From an uncultured Sutterella sp. (lineage in GTDB: Bacteria; Pseudomonadota; Gammaproteobacteria; Burkholderiales; Burkholderiaceae_F): a stretch of 5,051 bases of DNA. The notes under the pieces were generated by a model that did no database searches, was not told where the DNA came from, and saw only the letters and a program-made list of their open reading frames with translations. Shown piece after piece: positions 5,028 to 5,051 of this stretch (position 1 is the first letter of the stretch; each line of letters starts with the position of its first letter). The stretch is taken from positions 1 through 5,051 of the forward strand of contig USHK01000120.1 in NCBI GenBank assembly GCA_900554375.1, written 5' to 3'. The position numbers and the translations under genes were made by a program.

Positions 5028-5051
5028 CTGTCTCTTATACACATCTGACGC
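5028..5051 (-). other. Nextera i5-side library adapter (not biological)
   Basis: CTGTCTCTTATACACATCT (5028-5046) is the reverse complement of the Tn5 mosaic end, and GACGC continues into the read-1 adapter. Biological sequence ends at 5027. Confidence 0.97.

Noticed and set aside
1..5051. CRISPR arrays, tRNA or rRNA genes, insertion sequences
   Set aside because: No regularly spaced repeats, no tRNA-like cloverleaf, no rRNA sequence and no transposase seen. The only transposon sequence is the Tn5 mosaic end of the library adapters.

Overview
The window is a stretch of bacterial DNA of about 4.98 kb (49-5027) flanked by untrimmed Nextera/Tn5 library adapters: the index/read-2 adapter at 1-48 and the mosaic end plus start of the read-1 adapter at 5028-5051. 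Both real ends are therefore library fragmentation points. Moderate GC, short intergenic gaps, Shine-Dalgarno-led starts and an oxygen-sensitive class III ribonucleotide reductase suggest a Gram-negative anaerobe or facultative anaerobe. A gut-type betaproteobacterium (Sutterella/Parasutterella-like) is my guess from protein flavour; I could not run a search.

Region by region: 49-489 is mostly non-coding. It carries a pair of NrdR-box-like elements (315-330 and 347-362) spaced 32 bp start to start, the second overlapping a plausible promoter, then a small hairpin in the leader. Next come nrdD (490-2511, + strand), a 59-aa gene (2565-2744, +), a Rho-independent terminator (2763-2796), nrdG (2812-3579, +), a short gap with several palindromes, a membrane-anchored thermonuclease-family gene (3727-4353, +), a minus-strand terminator (4381-4403), an unrecognised minus-strand gene (4436-4945) and a second minus-strand terminator (4996-5022) that ends something transcribed from beyond the right edge.

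The main point is that the anaerobic ribonucleotide reductase is split. The large NrdD polypeptide has the ATP-cone, the catalytic barrel and the C-terminal zinc ribbon, but it stops before the glycyl-radical motif. That motif (RVMGY, followed by FN.GKQ.E) lies in the separate 59-aa gene, which has its own ribosome binding site and a different reading frame. The two products must work together: NrdG, a radical-SAM activase with a CX3CX2C cluster motif, would put the radical on Gly28 of the small protein, and the radical would pass to the catalytic cysteine in the large one. NrdR is the likely transcriptional regulator, and the terminator before nrdG probably keeps the activase below the reductase. 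The nuclease and the minus-strand gene have no visible functional tie to this system.
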